From positions 19,064 to 43,551 of the forward strand of contig DFXU01000040.1 of NCBI GenBank assembly GCA_002383285.1: a stretch of DNA of 24,488 nt, read 5' to 3'. The DNA comes from Caryophanales bacterium UBA4100. Lineage in GTDB: Bacteria; Bacillota; Bacilli; Paenibacillales; UBA4045. The notes beneath the pieces were generated by a model that had not been told where the DNA came from, searched no databases, and saw only the letters and a list, made by a program, of their open reading frames with translations. Of the stretch, positions 23,839-24,488 are shown in pieces (the first letter of the stretch is position 1; the number at the start of each line of letters is the position of its first letter). The position numbers and the translations under genes were made by a program.

Positions 23839-24488
23839 ATGACTGAATCATCGATTAACTCAGGCAAGAATATTATTCTTCGTATTGAGATGGAAGGGAA
23901 TATTAAGTTCGCCGAGGTTGCTAATGCGATAGCGCTAGCAGGAGGAGATATTATTGCGATTGATATCGTAGATGCGGGCAAGAACTATACCGTAAGAGAT
24001 ATCACTGTGAATGTATCCGAGTCATCATTAACAGATCGAATATCAGATGAGTTATCACAAATTACTGGTGTTAAATTAGAGCACATCTCTGATCGAACTT
24101 TCCTCATGCATTTGGGCGGCAAAATCACAACGGTTCCCAAATCACCTATCCAGAATCGAGATGATTTATCTCGTGTATATACGCCAGATGTCGCTAGAGT
24201 CTGTATGGCCATTCATGATGATCCGAGCAAAGCCTTTACTTTAACAATCAAGAAGAACATGGTTGCTGTTATTTCTGATGGTAGTGCAGTACTGGGATTA
24301 GGTAACATTGGGCCTCGGGCAGCGATGCCTGTTATGGAGGGAAAAGCCGTATTGTTCAAACAATTTGCGGATGTCGATGCATTCCCAATCTGTCTGAGTA
24401 CGCAGGACACAGAAGAAATTATTCATATTATTAAGAATATTGCAACTGCTTTCGGAGGTATTAACCTAGAGGACATATCGTCTCCAAG
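23839..24488 (+). CDS. NAD-dependent malic enzyme with N-terminal ACT domain (3' end outside window)
   Basis: Oxidative decarboxylation of malate to pyruvate. The first 216 codons are present. An ACT-like regulatory domain covers about residues 10-85 (KNIILRIEMEGNIKFAEVA, VRDITVNVSE, VKLEHISDRTFLMHLGGKI). The malic-enzyme N-terminal domain follows: YTPDVARVCMAIHDDPSKAF, NMVAVISDGSAVLGLGNIG, AAMPVMEGKAVLFKQFADVD and AFPICLS. The catalytic Lys is expected in MEGKAVLFK. The usual TPGVA turn reads TPDVA here (D117). GGAGGG lies six bases before the ATG at 23839. The ACT domain suggests allosteric control by a small metabolite, which is inferred. The catalytic Asp pair and the NAD-binding domain lie beyond the window. 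Confidence 0.92.
   Translation, partial: MTESSINSGKNIILRIEMEGNIKFAEVANAIALAGGDIIAIDIVDAGKNYTVRDITVNVSESSLTDRISDELSQITGVKLEHISDRTFLMHLGGKITTVPKSPIQNRDDLSRVYTPDVARVCMAIHDDPSKAFTLTIKKNMVAVISDGSAVLGLGNIGPRAAMPVMEGKAVLFKQFADVDAFPICLSTQDTEEIIHIIKNIATAFGGINLEDISSP

Noticed and set aside
1..24488. CRISPR array, tRNA, rRNA, integrase or IS transposase
   Set aside because: None seen on reading both strands. The only repeats are the short direct repeats, hairpins and in-gene protein repeats reported.

Overview
The window reads as chromosomal DNA of a low-GC, Gram-positive, endospore-former-type bacterium, most likely Paenibacillus or a close relative. The grounds are strong AGGAGG-type ribosome binding sites, cre-like catabolite sites, an AraB-AraM pair, a YhaM nuclease, and a YesM/YesN plus LplB/YtcP/LplA-type uptake locus without its own ATPase. 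The genus is inferred; no marker gene is present.

Layout. Positions 1-3261 carry a tightly overlapping + strand cluster: the C-terminal two thirds of ribulokinase (araB), glycerol-1-phosphate dehydrogenase (araM/egsA) and the 3'-5' exoribonuclease YhaM, closed by a hairpin terminator. A DEAD-box RNA helicase with a 200-residue RG-rich tail follows (3447-5150). On the - strand lie an OmpR-family regulator and its sensor kinase (7365-5247) and, upstream of them, a secreted repeat protein (8212-7502). The promoter of that secreted protein has two tandem 11-bp repeats where a -35 box should be. An E. coli-type aspartate carbamoyltransferase (pyrB, 8409-9332) stands alone on the + strand. A LytTR-only regulator (9987-9658) with a cre-like site over its start point and an AraC-family regulator (10982-10122) follow on the - strand. 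The AraC gene is divergent from a GH78 alpha-L-rhamnosidase (11134-13803).

From about 14.1 to 23.7 kb there is a more AT-rich + strand cassette. In order it has a YesM-type sensor kinase, two sugar ABC permeases, a lipoprotein binding protein, an uncharacterised TIM-barrel-like protein with a CFCNxC motif, a YesN-type AraC response regulator, and a second paralogous TIM-barrel-like protein. A terminator at 23686 closes it. The proposed logic: the kinase and regulator sense an oligosaccharide or its bound form, the transporter imports it using a shared MsmX-type ATPase encoded elsewhere, and the two cytoplasmic TIM-barrel proteins process it. The substrate is not visible; the neighbouring rhamnosidase suggests plant pectic material. 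Between the rhamnosidase and this cassette lies a frameshifted C-terminal remnant of an antiholin-like LrgB gene on the - strand, which suggests that the cassette junction destroyed lrgAB. The window ends inside an ACT-domain NAD-dependent malic enzyme.

The best candidate for something undescribed is the paired CFCNxC TIM-barrel proteins with their split two-component system and transporter. The next best is the two-component system and secreted-protein module at 5.2-8.3 kb with its tandem-repeat operator.
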